Shown piece by piece: positions 11,701 to 22,948 of a DNA stretch of 64,000 bases. The notes beneath the pieces are model-generated. The model had not been told where the DNA came from. It searched no databases and worked only from the letters and a program-made list of their open reading frames with translations. Both the position numbers and the translations under genes were made by a program. The DNA is taken from assembly GCA_023375675.1 (NCBI GenBank), contig JALQBC010000024.1:310001-374000 (forward strand). Reading direction: 5' to 3'. The stretch is from Cytospora piceicola. Lineage: Eukaryota > Ascomycota > Sordariomycetes > Diaporthales > Cytosporaceae. Each line of letters begins with the position of its first letter. The stretch's first letter is position 1.

Positions 11701-13548
11701 TCATCTGCGAAACCAGCAATCCGAGCTCGCACAGGCGCCTGCACTTCATCCCAGTCAGCATCCACTGCGTCTCGGACTTCTTTGGCAGCTGCATCGTCTG
11801 TATGTCGCTTCTCCTCCATTTCTTGCTGCCTTCGTGCTTGAGCGGCGCTTTCCTTATCCCGCTGCTCAGCATCTGCCTTTTGAGACAACAGACGTGGCTT
11901 GAGCAGATCCCAAGCTTGGTCATCCATTGGAGTGATGATCTGGAGAGCAGCTTGGAAGGAGGGAATATGTGCCAATATATTCGGTGGCAGAGGTGGATCG
12001 AGCTCGAGCGCTCTTCTTTCTATCTCCGCCTTTCTAGCAGCCTTCAACTCTCCGACCTCTTCTTTAGTTCGCTCTTGGCGTCCCGATGGGAAAGACACAG
12101 TCCCGCTTGACGAACGGCGGCAAGGATCTGGAGTGCCAGCAGTTGGCTGGCTCGAACTGGCGGAAGGAGTCGCCGCCCGACTCTTGTTTTTGGAGTCTAG
12201 GCCGGGAATCTGAACAAATGATGCGGACACCGGAGTCGTGACTTGGCCCGTCGTAGCCATGAGACTGACAATTTCTGGTGGTCGATAACCTGGATACAAA
12301 ATAGTTCTCATCTGGCTCAATCCATTGGCAAGGGCCCAATTCTCCCATTTTGCGGGATCGTTTCGGCGTTCTTTACCGCGACCGTCCAATCCTTTGAGCC
12401 ATTCCTCGGCCGTTGCAGCGCCCATCTCCTTGACGCTCAAGAACTCTTGCTTCAAGTCTACTACATGGGCATGCCAAAAAAGTTTTGTCAAGGCAGTGTC
12501 GGCTGGCGTCTTACTCCTGGCCATAGTGGTGGGCGACATGGCATGGAGCTCCTGTGTTACAAAGACAAACGGAAGCGCCGCTGTCAAGGTGCTGGGAATA
12601 GAAGACGATAGCAGAACATCGATTTCCTATCAAGAAGTTAAATTTCGGTACACATAACCTCGCTTTGAGAACCTGCATGTAGAAACAAACCTTGACTGAG
12701 TTGACCAAGAGACAAGTGCCACAGGACCGAGTTGCGAAGGGCCAAATGATAGCAACGCCGTCTTTACCGGGACCAGACTGCCACGGGTCAGAGAAACCTT
12801 GCTCCTGGGGCGTGGCTCGTCTGCCACAGTGCTGACATGATGTAGAACACGATAGCTGCCACATGTCCATTTCAGTCTTGCCTTGCAAAGGACTTGGCAT
12901 GTTCGGCCAGAAGCGTCGTCTCGAGGCCTGCCAGATTGCATTGGGCTGTAAAGGGGAGAGTCTGCCAGAGGAGAGAGGTTGATACCAATCACGGCGTATC
13001 GAAGACGAGGGGTCAAGATACACGTTGAACAGCCGGTTGACAAGAAGCAGTCTTCCTAGAGACCTAGGAGGACACAGTGTGAATATGTGATGCCATATCT
13101 CCTGAGGCAAGGCGGACTTGTCAACCAGGGGTTCGTGGTGACCTTGCACGCCTCCTGAAGACTGCTCCAACTTCACCTTCTTTGCTGCTTCCAGGGTCTT
13201 CAAACCATCCTCACTATTTGATATTTCTCCAGGAGACTTGCGCTTCCTGGCGGCACTGTCTTCCGGCTGGTTGTCGGCAACTGATTGTGAAGTCGTGGAG
13301 ACAAGGGCATCGACTGGGATAATTTGTGGTTGGGAGTCAAGATCCGCGTCGTCTTCATCGTCGGTCTGAGGCTCCATAGAGACGTCTGACATGGAGTCAT
13401 CGCCATCATCATCCTGGACATTCATTGGCGATGCATGGGCATCGCTGCCGTTGCTGCTGTCATCCAGCGGGAGAAAGTCAGCTGCAGAGGCATCTGGATC
13501 AGCAGCTGCAACATGCACTGCTCCAGGATAATCTCCGTCATCAGCCAT
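8772..13548 (-). CDS. Large F-box protein with zinc-finger-like motifs and disordered tail
   Basis: Two exons, 13548-12691 and 12626-8772, encode 1,570 residues; the 64-nt intron starts GTTTGT and ends ATAG. The start is the ATG at 13548 (MADDGDYPG); the frame extends upstream only through a TTG. Order of parts: an acidic N-terminus; a basic patch (RKRK, about 101-104); an F-box at about 146-184 (ALPQEIWHHIF...LLLVNRLFN); CXXC pairs at 238-241 and 276-279; a helical charged region; a C-X2-C-X14-H-X4-H finger at about 685-708; a second CXXC...HX4H-like motif further on; then a long Pro/Arg/Tyr-rich disordered tail. An F-box usually recruits targets to SCF ubiquitin ligases through Skp1. The fingers and basic patch suggest a nuclear role, but substrate and process are unknown. 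Confidence is high for the gene, low for function. Confidence 0.85.
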
Positions 13549-14471
13549 TGTGTCGGGGCAATGGCTGTGTAGGCCGTCCAAGAGAAACAGAAAAGGGAGA
13601 GAGGGAGTTTCCGACAGGTAGCGGCCAAGGGCAGCTCATCGGGAGGGGGAAGGGACGAGAAACAGTTCAGCAACACTTGTCAGGCACTGAATCAGAACGT
13701 GTACGTGTGTGTATGGCGAGAGGCGACAACGACCAAGATCGTTGCAGCAAGCGAGGTTTCCTTATGACGAACAAACAGCTGTTCATGAAGAAATCAGAAA
13801 CTCGATGAGCTCGACAACACATCCAGAGGTGACCAAAGGAAGTACAGCCAGGCTACAAACGTAGAATCGTAGATGCGCGACCAGGCTTTTGAAGACGATG
13901 TAATATATTCGCGTTTGGATGGAACAGGAACTGTGATGAACGTATGATATCGAACGGCAACGGGGGCAATCATGCTTCAGGAGGAGTTTTGGATGCGTCA
14001 ATGGGAAGGCTGTCCTAGACAGGACGCCAGGTTATTCCAAGGGTGACGTTTGAACGTCAAATGGTGAAGGGGGAAATACTGCTGATGATGGAAGTGAATG
14101 ACGAAGTCCAGCCACAAGGCAACCTTAACCTCAACTTGCAGCCTCGGCGAGCCAAGCAAAGGGATCCACACTAGCTGGGCCGGCAACAACTATTTTTCCG
14201 TGCTTGGACTTGCTGGTACCTTGATGGCCACCTGGGCAACCAAACACCGAGATCACACCTCTATTTAAACAAAACACAATTGTTGACAAAGGCATGATCC
14301 ATCGACTAAAAATAATTCACTGATGCAGGGTATTTCACGATCATATTCATGGTCATGGTCATGGTCATGGTCAAATTGACAGTTTCTGGTAGACGGTCTT
14401 GTGTTTGCTGTTGCTGTGTGCTCCTTGTATCATGAATGCATCAAACTACATTTGATGCTGCTTTGACGAGA
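13549..14471. other. Intergenic: upstream of F-box gene, downstream of FMN oxidase gene
   Basis: About 920 bp between two minus-strand genes. It includes a short hexamer repeat at 14348-14373 (listed separately). No gene is visible. Confidence 0.55.
14348..14373. repeat. Microsatellite (CATGGT)4
   Basis: Four tandem copies of CATGGT plus a partial unit, about 100 nt downstream of the FMN oxidase stop codon. A simple repeat with no evident function. Confidence 0.85.
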
Positions 14472-15786
14472 TTACAGGGACGATTTAACATCGCCACCGT
14501 AGCTGATCCCTCTCAACAGGCTTCTGTTTAGCTCAACAATGCTCTTCAGGCAAGACAACCCCATAGACTGGTCGAGGTCAGCCAGCAGACCGGCAAGGAC
14601 ATGCTTTGCACCCTCCTTGCCGGCAATTCCCAGCCCGTACATCACCGGTCTTCCGACCATGACCGCCTTCGCACCCAGACACAAGGCCTTGATGATATCG
14701 GCGCCCGTCCGGATTCCTGAGTCGAACAGCACAGTTGTCTGGTTGCCCACGGCATCAACGATCTGCGGCAGCATCTCGAGCGATGGCACCGCTCCGTCCA
14801 GCTGTCTCCCTCCGTGGTTGGAAACGATAATGCCATCCATTCCATATTTGACCGCCAGCTTGGCATCTTCTGCATTCAGTATTCCCTTGAGCACGATCGG
14901 CCCATCCCAATGCTTCCTGAGGAGCTTCAAATCCTCCCAGCTGTGTGCATTTCCCGAAAAGGCCTCGCTGATGAAGGCCTGCGCCGCGAGGAGCGGGTTG
15001 TCCTCGGGCGTATCACCATCGTTCGCCTCAGCAAACTTGCGTCGGAAAACAGGATCGCTCAGTCCGTTCTGAATTCCTTGCCCCTTAACAAAAGGTAGGA
15101 ACGAGCCATCTAGGTCTAGCGGCCTCCAGGCCATGCTAAACGTGTCGAGGGTCACGACGAGCACGCTATACCCGTTCGCTCTCGCCCGGCCGAGAAGCGA
15201 CCCCGTGATCTCGTCGTCCTGCGGCCAGTAAAGCTGGAACCACCTCGGTGAACTGGTGCCCGACGCGGCCGCCACCTCCTCGATGGTGCTGGTACTCGCC
15301 GTGCTTAACGTGAAGGGAACATCAAGTTCGGCACATGCAGTAGCTACACCGAGCTCACCGTCTTGGTGGTACGCAGCTTGAACCCCGATCGGAGCCATCA
15401 CTACCGGGCTGCCTGGTATTGATAACGTTAGTCGATGCCTCAGACCATCTCCATTAAAGGAGACAGCTCTAGTTGCACTCACGGTAAGTCTGGCCGAAGA
15501 GCTTCACGCTCAGGTCTCTCGGTATTGTCGGCCTCAGGACGCGGGGGATGATTTTCCATTGTCGGAAGGCCAACCGATTCGCATCCATGGTGGCAGCTTC
15601 TCCGGCGCCTCCATAGATATAATTGAACGGCCCGGGCTGCATCGCCTTTCTGGCCTGCGCTTCGAGTCCATTTGAGCCCGTCGTGACCAGTGGAGGCTCT
15701 CCCAGAAAGATGCCTTTCTTGTAGATCTCGATTTGGTACTCGCCATATGGAGGGCGGGAACCATCGTCATTCCCTGTTCCTGACAT
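14472..15786 (-). CDS. FMN-dependent alpha-hydroxy acid oxidase, lactate 2-monooxygenase-like
   Basis: Two exons, 15786-15483 and 15412-14472, encode 414 residues; the junction restores GQTYRSPVVMAPIGVQ. The active-site signature SNHGGRQLDG (about 299-308, catalytic His about 301) and the FMN phosphate region ending MVGRPVMYG are intact. The family oxidises L-2-hydroxy acids to 2-oxo acids with FMN. RWFQLYWPQD and the long loop with WRPLDLDGSFLPF resemble lactate 2-monooxygenase more than plant glycolate oxidase. There is no N-terminal cytochrome b5 domain, so it is not a Cyb2-type lactate dehydrogenase. No signal peptide or clear peroxisomal tripeptide is seen (the protein ends SSL). Substrate cannot be read from the sequence. 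It is divergent from the pectin lyase gene. Confidence 0.9.
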
Positions 15787-17301
15787 AGTGTCTCTCTGAT
15801 CAAGGCGCAATGTTGACTCCTCAAGTTCGCAAGTACAATCTCTTTGGAAAGATTTCGGGGGAAGACCTTAGATTGCTCTCAAGGGATGTTGTCGTCATCT
15901 GTAGCTTCTCAATGTTGGGCCTCGGCACATTGCGGTACTTTTGCGGGTTGCAACTTGTGGCTGGATGACGACGTTCCCAACATCATCAGCCACGAGCTGA
16001 AAATCGCGACTACTCACCGCACTGCTCACGATAATGGAATCATGGATCAGGATGCACGGCTACGAATTATGCATCCTCATCTGGAACGCCTAATTTTTTA
16101 TAAGACATTCTGTCTGCAGGAAAGTTGACGATGATCTCCTGCTTGGATGTTGGCCCAAGTCATATAGCCTGGCCCTTGCCCAAGCGCTATCAAGCCACAT
16201 ACTCAAGTACCATGATGTGTGCCTCATGCCTCCCTAAACCAATTTTGCTGCAGGTAAGTATTCCAAGGTTTTTGCTATGAGCTACTATTTACCAACCAAC
16301 ACCCGCACTCTTGCACCCTCACCAGAGGGCAGATGGGCTTTCCTCGTTGTTGACCTTCGTGCTGACAGCGCCCGTGTGGCAAGGTACTTAGGTATATAGA
16401 CAGCGTCACTACACCTGGGTACCAAGGTTATTACCAACGTCCGGCTATCTTATGCACATGCATGCATGGAACGGTCTGGAGAATCATTTCCGGGGAGATA
16501 AATCAAATGCACCTGTCAAACCTGCTCGACATACGCATGCGTCAGGAGCATCATCACGTGCGGTACTACACCTTGATTCCATGTGGGAAGATCTCCTGGT
16601 AGATCCCGAATAACAGCGGTACAATCCTCAGGATGGAATATAGAATCCCGCGATAATACAGGTGCTATAGAAGGGAGTCGCACGTGTGTGTTCTGGTTCT
16701 ATGGTTGTCTGCCAGATTGGTGGACTTGGTGGCAGTAGTGTCCCGCGAACCACCCTTCATAATCTCAACTCTAACGACTCTTACACCATTTCCCACCAAC
16801 CAGAACCATCCCGAAACGGGTAATCTTGGTGAAGCTCCGCTACAGAATGGAGTGAATAAGCAACAGCTGCATCAACTTCGTTGTCAGCTTATCATGCTCA
16901 CAAAAGGAGGCACGAGACAAGCTCGAGAGTGGATGGTAGGTGGTCTGGATGAATTGCCGGCAAACAAGCATGGTAGTTGGGGCCACTGCTGAGGGCCAAA
17001 CTCAGAAAGGGGGTAGTTTCAACTGGTGCGATTCATACTATGCGCGGAGTCTTATGGGCGGTCTAAATGGGCGGACGAAGGCGCAATCTGGATGGGGACG
17101 AGGGAATGAATCCACGAGTGAGCAGACGGGACTTCTTGCTGTCACGGCGAGCCATACAAGTTCAAAAGGACGTTCTCTTGTCTCGCAATGTTTTCCCAAT
17201 GGCCAGCTCAGAACGATCAAGGAATTCCAATAATCGTCCTCCCTTCTCGGCTTTTGGGCGAAAACAGCCCTTCCAGCAGACCCTACCGGCCCCAGACCAA
17301 G
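15787..17301. promoter_or_regulatory. Divergent upstream region, FMN oxidase / pectin lyase
   Basis: About 1.5 kb between divergent start codons. Two CACGTG E-box-type hexamers occur at 16555-16560 and 16681-16686. Weak open frames (16684-16992, 16940-17233) have no recognisable features. Carbon-dependent control would be expected for a pectinase but I cannot assign a site with confidence. Confidence 0.45.
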
Positions 17302-18573
17302 ATGAGGCTCTCCTATATCCTCGGCGCCGTCCTTGGCGCTACCGTGGCGCAGGCCGCCTTGAGCCCGGATCAAGTCGAGAAGAGAAATCATGAGCGACGA
17401 AAACTCGGGAAGAGGGCCAGCGCCGTCGTCGGGTCTCCCGAGGGCTTTGCCTCGAGTGCTACAGGCGGCGCCTCCGGCTCGACTGTGTACCCCACGACGA
17501 CAGACGAGCTCGTTGACTATCTCTCTTCTGACGAGCCCCTCACCGTCGTCTTGACCAAGACATTTGACTTCACCAGTACCCAGGGTAGTGTTACCGCCAC
17601 GGGCTGCGCGCCCTGGGGGACAGGGTCGGCCTGCCAGCTGGCCATCAACCAGAACGGCTGGTGTGACAACTACGAGGCGGATGCTCCGTCCGTAACAGTC
17701 AGCTACTACGCTGCTGCCACCCTGGGCATCTCCATCACCAGCGATAAGAGCCTCATTGGGTCCGGCAGCGCCGGTGTCATCAAGGGTAGGGGGATCAGGA
17801 TCGTGGACGGGGCTAGCAACGTCATCATCCAGAACATTGTTCGCATATAAGCCTTCCGCACACCGTCAGAGAAGGGGTTGCTAACCCAACCAACCTAATA
17901 GGAGATTACCAACCTTAACCCCAAGTACGTCTGGGGTGGCGATGCTATCACACTGAACGACTGCGACCTCGTGTGGATCGATCACTGCACCGTGTCCCAG
18001 GTCGGGCGGCAGCAGCTCGTCCTCGGCACGCAGGCCGACTCGCGCGTGTCCATCACCTACAACAACTTCGACGGCACGAGCTCCTGGTCCGCGGAGTGTT
18101 CCACCTTCGCATACTGGGGGATTTTCCTGGACGGCTCGCAGGACCTCGTCACCCTCAAGGGCAATTACATCCACCACTTCAGCGGCCGCTCGCCCAAGGT
18201 CGAGGGCAACACCCTCCTGCACGCCGTCAACAACTACTGGTACTCGTACGACTCCACGGGCCACGCCTTCGAGATCGGCTCGGGCGGCTACGTCTTGGTC
18301 GAGGGCTCCGTCTTCCAGAACGTCCCGACCATCCTCGAGAGCGGCACCGCCGGCAAGTACTTCACCAGCCCGGACTCGACGACCAACGCCAAGTGCTCCA
18401 CGTACCTGGGCCGCGCGTGCCAGACCAACGGGTTTGGCAGCTCGGGGACCTTCTCGAGCTCGGACACGAGTTTCTTCTCCGACTTTTCGGGGAAAACGAT
18501 TGCGAGCGCTGAGACGTACTCGTGGGTCCAGTCGAATGTCATTTCTAAAGCTGGCATTGGCAAAGTTGATTAG
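17302..18573 (+). CDS. Secreted pectin lyase (polysaccharide lyase family 1)
   Basis: Two exons, 17302-17838 and 17902-18573, encode 402 residues; the 63-nt intron starts GTTCGC and ends ATAG. The ATG at 17302 opens a signal peptide ([18 protein letters not shown]). A short pro-region ends in the dibasic LGKR, a likely Kex2 site. The mature part has the pectin lyase signatures [37 protein letters not shown] and [10 protein letters not shown], where Arg275 fits the catalytic Arg. The enzyme cleaves methyl-esterified pectin by beta-elimination outside the cell. Pectin lyases, unlike pectate lyases, lack the calcium-site aspartates and carry this WGT/GGDAIT pattern. It points to a plant-associated or plant-litter lifestyle. 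The frame is open upstream of 17302, but only this Met gives a signal peptide. Confidence 0.93.
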
Positions 18574-19003
18574 GTGGTGTTGCTTGGAACCAACATGTCA
18601 TTTATCTACTACTACCTCTTGTCGCACTACACTTGATGGGATCAAATGTCGAGGTTGGGTCAAATATGGATACCCTGATTATTTTTGAACAATATGTGGC
18701 TGGTGTGATGGTCTCCGCTGCCTTGTGATCAGTATTGCGGTGTTCAAAAAGGTGGTCTCAGTTTGGTAACCCTCGGCGATCCTCCCACGCACAGCAACAT
18801 GTTGTCACCCACATACATCACTGCTGAAAGTTCTGTGCGCTGTGTCAGCCGCCGCACTTGCCATAGGAATGGACCTAGAGGGCGGCGACACTGGCTTGTA
18901 AGAACAAAGCAGAGCAGGCAAACCGTCGCTTTGAATAATTCTCCATTTTCTAGACTATTTCGATGTTGGCCCTGTCAATCTGTAGATATAATCACCCAGA
19001 AAC
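18574..19003. other. Convergent 3' region, pectin lyase / ABP1
   Basis: 430 bp between convergent stop codons. I see nothing beyond expected 3' untranslated sequence. Confidence 0.6.
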
Positions 19004-21480
19004 CTAAGCATCAATCTGGACGTAGTTGGCCGGGAAAAGTCCAGAATCCCCCTTGAAGTGGCCAAACCACCAGTCATCATCAGGGAACTCCAGGTTTGTG
19101 ATCTTGTCGCCTTCGCCGAAGCTCAGCTCTGCAAGCCATGTTAGTGTCTGTCGTACAACAACTGAGACCCGGAATGTGCTTACCATTATCTTCGGCTGCT
19201 TCGTAGTCAAACAATGCAGTCGCGGTCGCGCCACCGCCAGCAGCAACCTCAGGCTCAGGTTCTGGCTCTGCGGCAGGAGGAGGAGGGGGAGCAGCAGCGT
19301 GGCCAGCAGGAGCATCACCGCCATCATCCTCGGCGAGAGTAACGTAGTTGCTGGGGAAGAGGCCACTTTCACCTTGGGAGTTGGTACCCATCCACCAATC
19401 GTCGTCAACCATCTCAATATTGGTCACGTACTCGCCCTCCTTGAGGTCAATCTCATTATCCTCGGCCTTGTCGTAGTCGTACTCAATCACTGCCCTCTTT
19501 CCTCCAGCAGCACCAGCCTGGCTTTCTTGCACTTGGTCATGGCCAAACGCCTCCTCTGCTACAGCAGTCGCTGCACCGCGGGCCATGTCATGGGTTTCTT
19601 GCTCTTCTGGCATCTCTTCCTCCTGAGGGATATCCTCAGGTACTGGGATGGGCCGCTCGGGAAGTTGAGCAGCCGGCTCCAACTCTGGCTGAGGAGCACG
19701 CGGCACAGGAACGGCGACTCTGATGGGCGACTCGGGTTCCGGCTCTTCTTCCTCTTGCTCCTCTTGCTCCTCTTGGTTCTCAGCAGCAGGACGTGAAGGA
19801 AGACCTGGCAGCGCGAACCCACCAGATGGACGGCTTGATCCCGGTAGTGGTGGAGGAGCGCTGTCACTGGCTCCAGTAGCAGCTCTCGGAATCGCAGGCG
19901 CAGCGGCACCCATAGGAGGCGCTTCCTTGAACCGATCCCTCAGTGCGGAAATACCGCCCGATGGAGACGCAGGCTGCTCATGCTCATTGGACCCCACCGT
20001 GTCGCCAGTCTTCTGTCCGGCAATACCTCGCGCATACGCTCCAGTAGTAACAGGGCCCCAGCTCTTGCCGGTGTATCCACTCTTCCACTCGCTGCCACTC
20101 TGCTGGGCAACCACAGGTGAAGCGGCGGGAGGCTGAATGCTGCTGCCAGAGCCTGATGCGCCCCTCTCTCTGGCTTTCTTCTCAGCCCACAGCTGAGCTG
20201 GGGTCTTGCCTCCCTCATCCGCGAATGTACGGCTAGCCGCGCCGACAGGGGCAGCCGCAGGAACGGAAGGCCCACCGAATCCAAGCCCGACAGGAGTGGG
20301 GGCCTTAGTGCCGGTGAATGTGCTCGCTCCTCCAAACTTCTTGGCGACCTTGGGCTTTGGCAAGCTGGTGAGGCGTTCGGATTGTGCGGACTGGCTGAAG
20401 GCCGAGCTTCTCTCGGCCAGGGAAGGGCGCGGCGCCTCGTCCTCGGTAGGCTCAGCAGGCTTCTGGGCTCTGGACCGGATGGCAGCAATGTCGACCTTGC
20501 CGACGGGCTCATACGTACCCTTGACAGGGGTGGGCCTTAGATCTTCCTGGTTCTTCGCCGCTGCTCGGATTGCCGCAATATCTACCTTACCGACTGGTTG
20601 GTAGGCGCCCCTCACGACGTCGCTGGGAGTATCATCACGTTTGCTAGATCCATTGAACCTGGACGGCTCTTGGTTCTTGGTCAAGTCCGCCAAGTTCACC
20701 TTGGTGGGCTTGTAGGCCGGCTCGACCTTCTCCAACTGGGTTCTAGTGACGGGGGGTGCATCTGCACCCCATCCGTCCTCGTCGGCATTCTCGGTCTTCC
20801 GATTCCGTGCGGCAATGAGGGGGTTGAAGGAGCTTCCGGCGCTCGACGTTGTCGGGGTGAAGACTGGCTTTTTGGCGACGGGCGGAGCAGCAGCAGGTGC
20901 CGGCATGGGAGCCGAGCCACCAGCAGTGTACTTGGCGCCCGAAGCATCCGAGACCTTTTGTATGATGGCGACAGGTTCGAGGTCAATCTCTGATCGTGCG
21001 GTTATCTGGACGTGGTAGCCGTGGAGGACCTTGGCGACTGCTGCCGAGTGGCTGGTGAAGTAGCCCTTCGTCCGCTCGGGAACACCGCCTCCACACCAAG
21101 CGATGAGGACGTTCTTTGGTAAACCTGTGTTGGGGTCTTTGACCTTGACGAAGGCGAACTGGATGCGACCTTCGCTGAGGTCTTCGACCAAGTCGGCAAG
21201 CTCACCCTCTGCGAAACAAAAAGGTGTCAGCACCATCCCCACCACCACCCATTAACTTCAGTTTGAGACACCAGGGAAGCTCACCTCCTTTGGTCTCGAC
21301 CTTAAGGATGCTTTCCTTGGCACCACCGTCTTGGAAAGCATTCAGCAAAGGTGCCTGGACTGTAAAGAGGGCCCATTGGGCGTAGGTGGGAGAGTCGGAC
21401 TTGGAAAGGGTGCTGTTAACTACCCCCTGGTAGCTGCTCTTGATCGAGGGTCCGTTGATGGACAGATTGAGCGATGCCAT
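19004..21480 (-). CDS. ABP1: Actin-binding protein Abp1 (ADF-H plus two SH3 domains)
   Basis: Three exons, 21480-21285, 21208-19184 and 19128-19004, encode 781 residues. Residues 1-140 form an ADF/cofilin-homology domain (MASLNLSINGPSIKSSYQ..., WCGGGVPERTKGYF). Three related repeats follow near residues 238, 274 and 304, two of them PVGKVDIAAIR, then a Pro/Glu-rich region. Two SH3 domains close the protein (about 633-690 and 726-781), each with ALYDY-like, DDDWW and GLFPxNYV motifs. The last intron falls inside the second SH3, and splicing is needed to complete it. Yeast Abp1 has one SH3; tandem SH3s are common in filamentous fungi. Known role: binds F-actin at endocytic patches, activates Arp2/3 and recruits actin-regulating kinases through SH3. 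It acts at the hyphal subapical endocytic collar. Confidence 0.93.
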
Positions 21481-22586
21481 GACGTCGATGCGATGCTAAG
21501 GAGTGCAGTACATCAGAAGCCAGAGAAGTGACAGAAGTGACAGAAGTGAGAAGTCTAAAGTGAAAGTAATACTGAGGTCTTCTAATGCGGTAGGGTGTGT
21601 TGGAGGTAGTTCCAGGTTTGCTCTGTCTGGGGCGTAATTTAAAGTGTACGATTCAAAGGGGCTGAGTGAGTGCGGTGATGGAGGAGCTGCTATGACAGGC
21701 GAGCGTTTGCTTGGATTGACGGAGCTCACAGGCGGGCTGGGCCTGGCATCTGGCCTGGCAGCCTGGCTGGGAGCTGTCCAGTTGGGTCCCAGAAGGCGGG
21801 GCCCACCAGGGAAAGGGGAAGGCACCGCTGGGCCGCAACTGAGGTCATAATTCTACGGGCTACTGTGCTGGAATGCTTTGGACACTGTCTTTCAGGGATA
21901 TTCCATGCCCTTTACTTTGCCTCTAGAGCAACTCTCACACTGTGACTCGAAGCGTTGACGATTTACCCGGACGGGCACCCGGACGGGCACCCATAGCGGT
22001 ACTCAAGAGTTCCGGGGTCGAGAATGGAACATAGCAAGAACTTGATTTATTTGAATCATACTTGGAACCTGTCCTATTGAGCTGCCTGTTTAGGTGGCCG
22101 CACATTTGCCCCGTACAACGACCAAGATGTGTGACAGGCAGAGACAGGCAGAGTACCCAATGGCAGAATTGGGAAACAGTCCACACTTGCATAGTGCGTA
22201 GAATTCGTAGACGATGCCCAACACGGGCTTGTATTATAGCAAAAACAAAACAAAACAACATAAAAAAATGGGCAGAAAAGGATTTTGGGTATGAAGCATC
22301 CCCACTGCCGGTATCCTCGTATTCAGCCGTCCCAAACAATTAGTGAGACTCGTCATCATTTTGGTGTAAAAACCATCCCTCCGTTTTAGGGAAGACCGTT
22401 GGACCGTAAACTTCCTCATTCATAAAAGCCCCATGTTGCCATTTCGCCATGCACATGCATTGCAATCCAGCTCTTGCGATCAACGTAGGCCACTGCTGCA
22501 ATGCCCTGTGCCCCGGCGAAGCTGCCTACTCGGGAGTAGGTAAAGGTGGGTAGGAACATCGCAAGCGATGGCCGGGTCGGCGTTGT
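21481..22586. other. Intergenic: upstream of ABP1, downstream of CYSTM gene
   Basis: About 1.1 kb. Small direct repeats occur: three near-copies of GACAGAAGT around 21525-21552, a run of CTGGC-rich units around 21738-21775, and a duplicated 12-mer CCCGGACGGGCA at 21966-21989. No gene is visible. Confidence 0.55.
21966..21992. repeat. Tandem duplication of CCCGGACGGGCA
   Basis: Two perfect copies of a 12-mer followed by CCC. Short, GC-rich and of unknown meaning. Confidence 0.8.
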
Positions 22587-22948
22587 TTAGAAGCAACATT
22601 CGAGACAGTCGGCACACTCCTCCATGGCGCAGCAACAGCATAGTGCTGCCAAACAACCCTTCATGCAACCACCGCCGCCACCACCGCCGCTTGGTCGCTG
22701 CTGTTGTTGGTATTGCATCGGTTGAGGTTGCTGGTAGTATCCCTGACCGCCTTGTGGAGGACCGTAAGCCTGGAGCGCAATTGTTAGCATCAGAAAGAAT
22801 CGCTGTGAGAGGCGGCATGGTATAACGAATCGTAATAAAGCCTTACCTGCTGGGGGTATTGAGGACCAGGAGCGTAGCCTTGCTGAGGGTAGCCTTGCTG
22901 AGGGTAGCCCTGGGGAGGGCCCTGGTGGTAGTAATCATTTGCAGACAT
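22587..22948 (-). CDS. CYSTM-type small Cys-rich membrane-associated protein
   Basis: Two exons, 22948-22847 and 22769-22587, encode 94 residues. The N-terminal two thirds are Gln/Pro/Tyr/Gly-rich with repeats GYPQQ; a poly-Gly stretch follows; the C-terminus is CMKGCLAALCCCCAMEEC then CLECCF. This architecture, a disordered PQ/GY-rich head and a terminal Cys-rich hydrophobic segment, is that of the CYSTM family of eukaryotic tail-anchored proteins tied to stress tolerance. The protein probably sits at a membrane through the Cys-rich end, perhaps palmitoylated; that is inference. The ATG at 22948 starts MSANDYYHQGPPQGY, typical for fungal members. Confidence 0.88.

Noticed and set aside
11052..12110. 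352-codon plus-strand frame inside the F-box gene
   Set aside because: Antisense shadow, low-complexity composition, no splice or start support.
14472..18573. Possible small metabolic cluster (FMN oxidase plus pectin lyase)
   Set aside because: Only two adjacent genes, each with its own promoter and no shared pathway, regulator or transporter.
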